A stretch of 64,000 nt of DNA from positions 124,001 to 188,000 of the forward strand of contig NZ_JAOBQJ010000004.1 of NCBI RefSeq assembly GCF_026162425.1, written 5' to 3'. The position numbers and the translations under genes were made by a program. Numbering within the stretch: position 1 is the first letter of the stretch; every line of letters begins with the position of its first letter. The notes beneath the pieces were generated by a model, which was not told the DNA's origin, ran no database searches, and saw nothing but the letters and a program-made list of their open reading frames with translations. Below, piece by piece: positions 63,379 to 64,000 of this stretch. Source of the DNA: Flexivirga meconopsidis (GTDB lineage Bacteria > Actinomycetota > Actinomycetes > Actinomycetales > Dermatophilaceae).

Positions 63379-63873
63379 ATGACCAACGATGACAGCGGCG
63401 CCGGCGGCGACGGCCGGAGCCTCCCGGACGAGCAGGACTACGCCGGGGGCGACGCGACGACCGCGCGCATCCCGACGGTCGGCGAGCCGTCCGCCCCGGA
63501 GCGCATCAGCCAGTCCGAGGTGCGTCTTTCCGCCTCTGATCAGGCGACCATCGACGCGTTGCGGCCGGGCACCGCGCTGTTGCTGGTGCTGCGTGGACCC
63601 AACTCCGGGGCCCGCTTCCTGCTCGACGACGCAGAGGTCAGCAGCGGACGTCACCCGGACAGCGACATCTTCCTCGATGACGTGACGGTTTCGCGGCGGC
63701 ACGCGGTCTTCCGGCGCACCGAGAGCGGATACGCGGTCACCGACGTGGGCTCGCTCAACGGCACGTATGTCAACGGTTCACTGATCGACTCGCGCGACCT
63801 GCAGACCGGCGACGAGGTCATGGTCGGCAAGTTCCGTCTCGTCTTCTACGGCGCCGGCACGCCGCAGTCGTGA
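63379..63873 (+). CDS. garA: FHA domain protein (GarA/OdhI-like)
   Basis: Protein of 164 residues. A Thr-containing N-terminal segment, ATTARIPT, resembles the phosphorylation region of GarA/OdhI, though it is not the exact ETTSVFR motif. The FHA domain shows [25 protein letters not shown] and [12 protein letters not shown]. GarA-type proteins inhibit 2-oxoglutarate enzymes when not phosphorylated by a PknB/PknG kinase. The ATG at 63379 or GTG at 63370 may start it. Confidence 0.85.
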   Translation: MTNDDSGAGGDGRSLPDEQDYAGGDATTARIPTVGEPSAPERISQSEVRLSASDQATIDALRPGTALLLVLRGPNSGARFLLDDAEVSSGRHPDSDIFLDDVTVSRRHAVFRRTESGYAVTDVGSLNGTYVNGSLIDSRDLQTGDEVMVGKFRLVFYGAGTPQS

Positions 63874-64000
63874 CGGGCCGCGCGCCCGGTCTGACGATCG
63901 GCGCGGTGCTGGCCAGGCTGCACGAGGAATTCCCCGACCTGACGCTGTCCAAGGTGCGTTTCCTGGACGCTCAGGGCTTGGTGTCTCCCGAGCGCACCCC
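63870..64000 (+). CDS. MerR family regulator FtsR-like, cut by right edge
   Basis: The first 43 residues are visible: [36 protein letters not shown], which matches the MerR-type N-terminus of the FtsR (Rv1828-like) group. It starts at a GTG overlapping the FHA stop. In relatives FtsR activates ftsZ. The remainder lies outside the window. Confidence 0.8.
   Translation, partial: MTGRAPGLTIGAVLARLHEEFPDLTLSKVRFLDAQGLVSPERT

Overview
The window is a GC-rich chromosomal segment of an actinobacterium. Many GTG and TTG starts, ATGA/GTGA stop-start overlaps, an actinobacterial-type Rel, a GarA-like FHA protein, an FtsR-like MerR protein and the order parA-scpA-scpB-rluB all point that way. Gene order and the frequent word GTATG/CATAC suggest Micrococcales, possibly the Dermacoccaceae/Intrasporangiaceae neighbourhood; this placement is inference. 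I see no plasmid, prophage or insertion sequence. Coding density is very high, and the only stretch above 300 bases without a credible gene is a 51-bp tandem repeat array at about 24945-25337.

Layout. 1-12.9 kb holds accessory and metabolic genes: a hydrolase/TetR pair, truncated globin and VOC protein, nfo, a GAF regulator with an aldehyde dehydrogenase and DUF779 protein, a MoxR-VWA-SRPBCC operon, an SRPBCC-ArsR pair behind clustered inverted repeats, a DoxX protein and a secreted lysozyme-like protein. 13-25 kb is core: pdxT, a YebC family gene, a serine hydrolase, ruvCAB (weak SOS-like box), yajC-secD-secF, apt and rel. 25-38.9 kb continues with the repeat array, an M18 peptidase, DUF349 and cyclophilin operon, an MBL hydrolase with hisS, xerD, parA-scpA-scpB-rluB, and tyrA-cmk-plsC.

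38.9-47.9 kb has an MFS/SnoaL operon, der, tRNA-Pro and a stress-like island around a SigB/SigF-type sigma gene. Three genes in this island carry GTTT-like elements 15-16 nt from GGGTAGGC, which looks like a local alternative-sigma regulon.

48.0-56.3 kb is the most interesting block. A FecCD-type ABC importer with a Met-containing lipoprotein, a BlaI/CopY-family repressor and an M56 peptidase run rightward, and a copper P-type ATPase with a CtaG/CopD membrane protein run leftward to meet them. The two outer ends carry near-identical 17-bp inverted repeats (TTCTAC-N5-GTAGAA and TTTTAC-N5-GTAGAA). This suggests one copper-linked regulon combining a putative importer and an exporter under one repressor-protease pair.

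56.3-64 kb holds a CDF exporter, HNH protein, isochorismatase-like hydrolase, class II amidotransferase and fdhD, followed by the actinobacterial cluster CDP-alcohol phosphatidyltransferase, DUF881, sbp, DUF881, gcvH, garA-like and ftsR-like (cut by the right edge).
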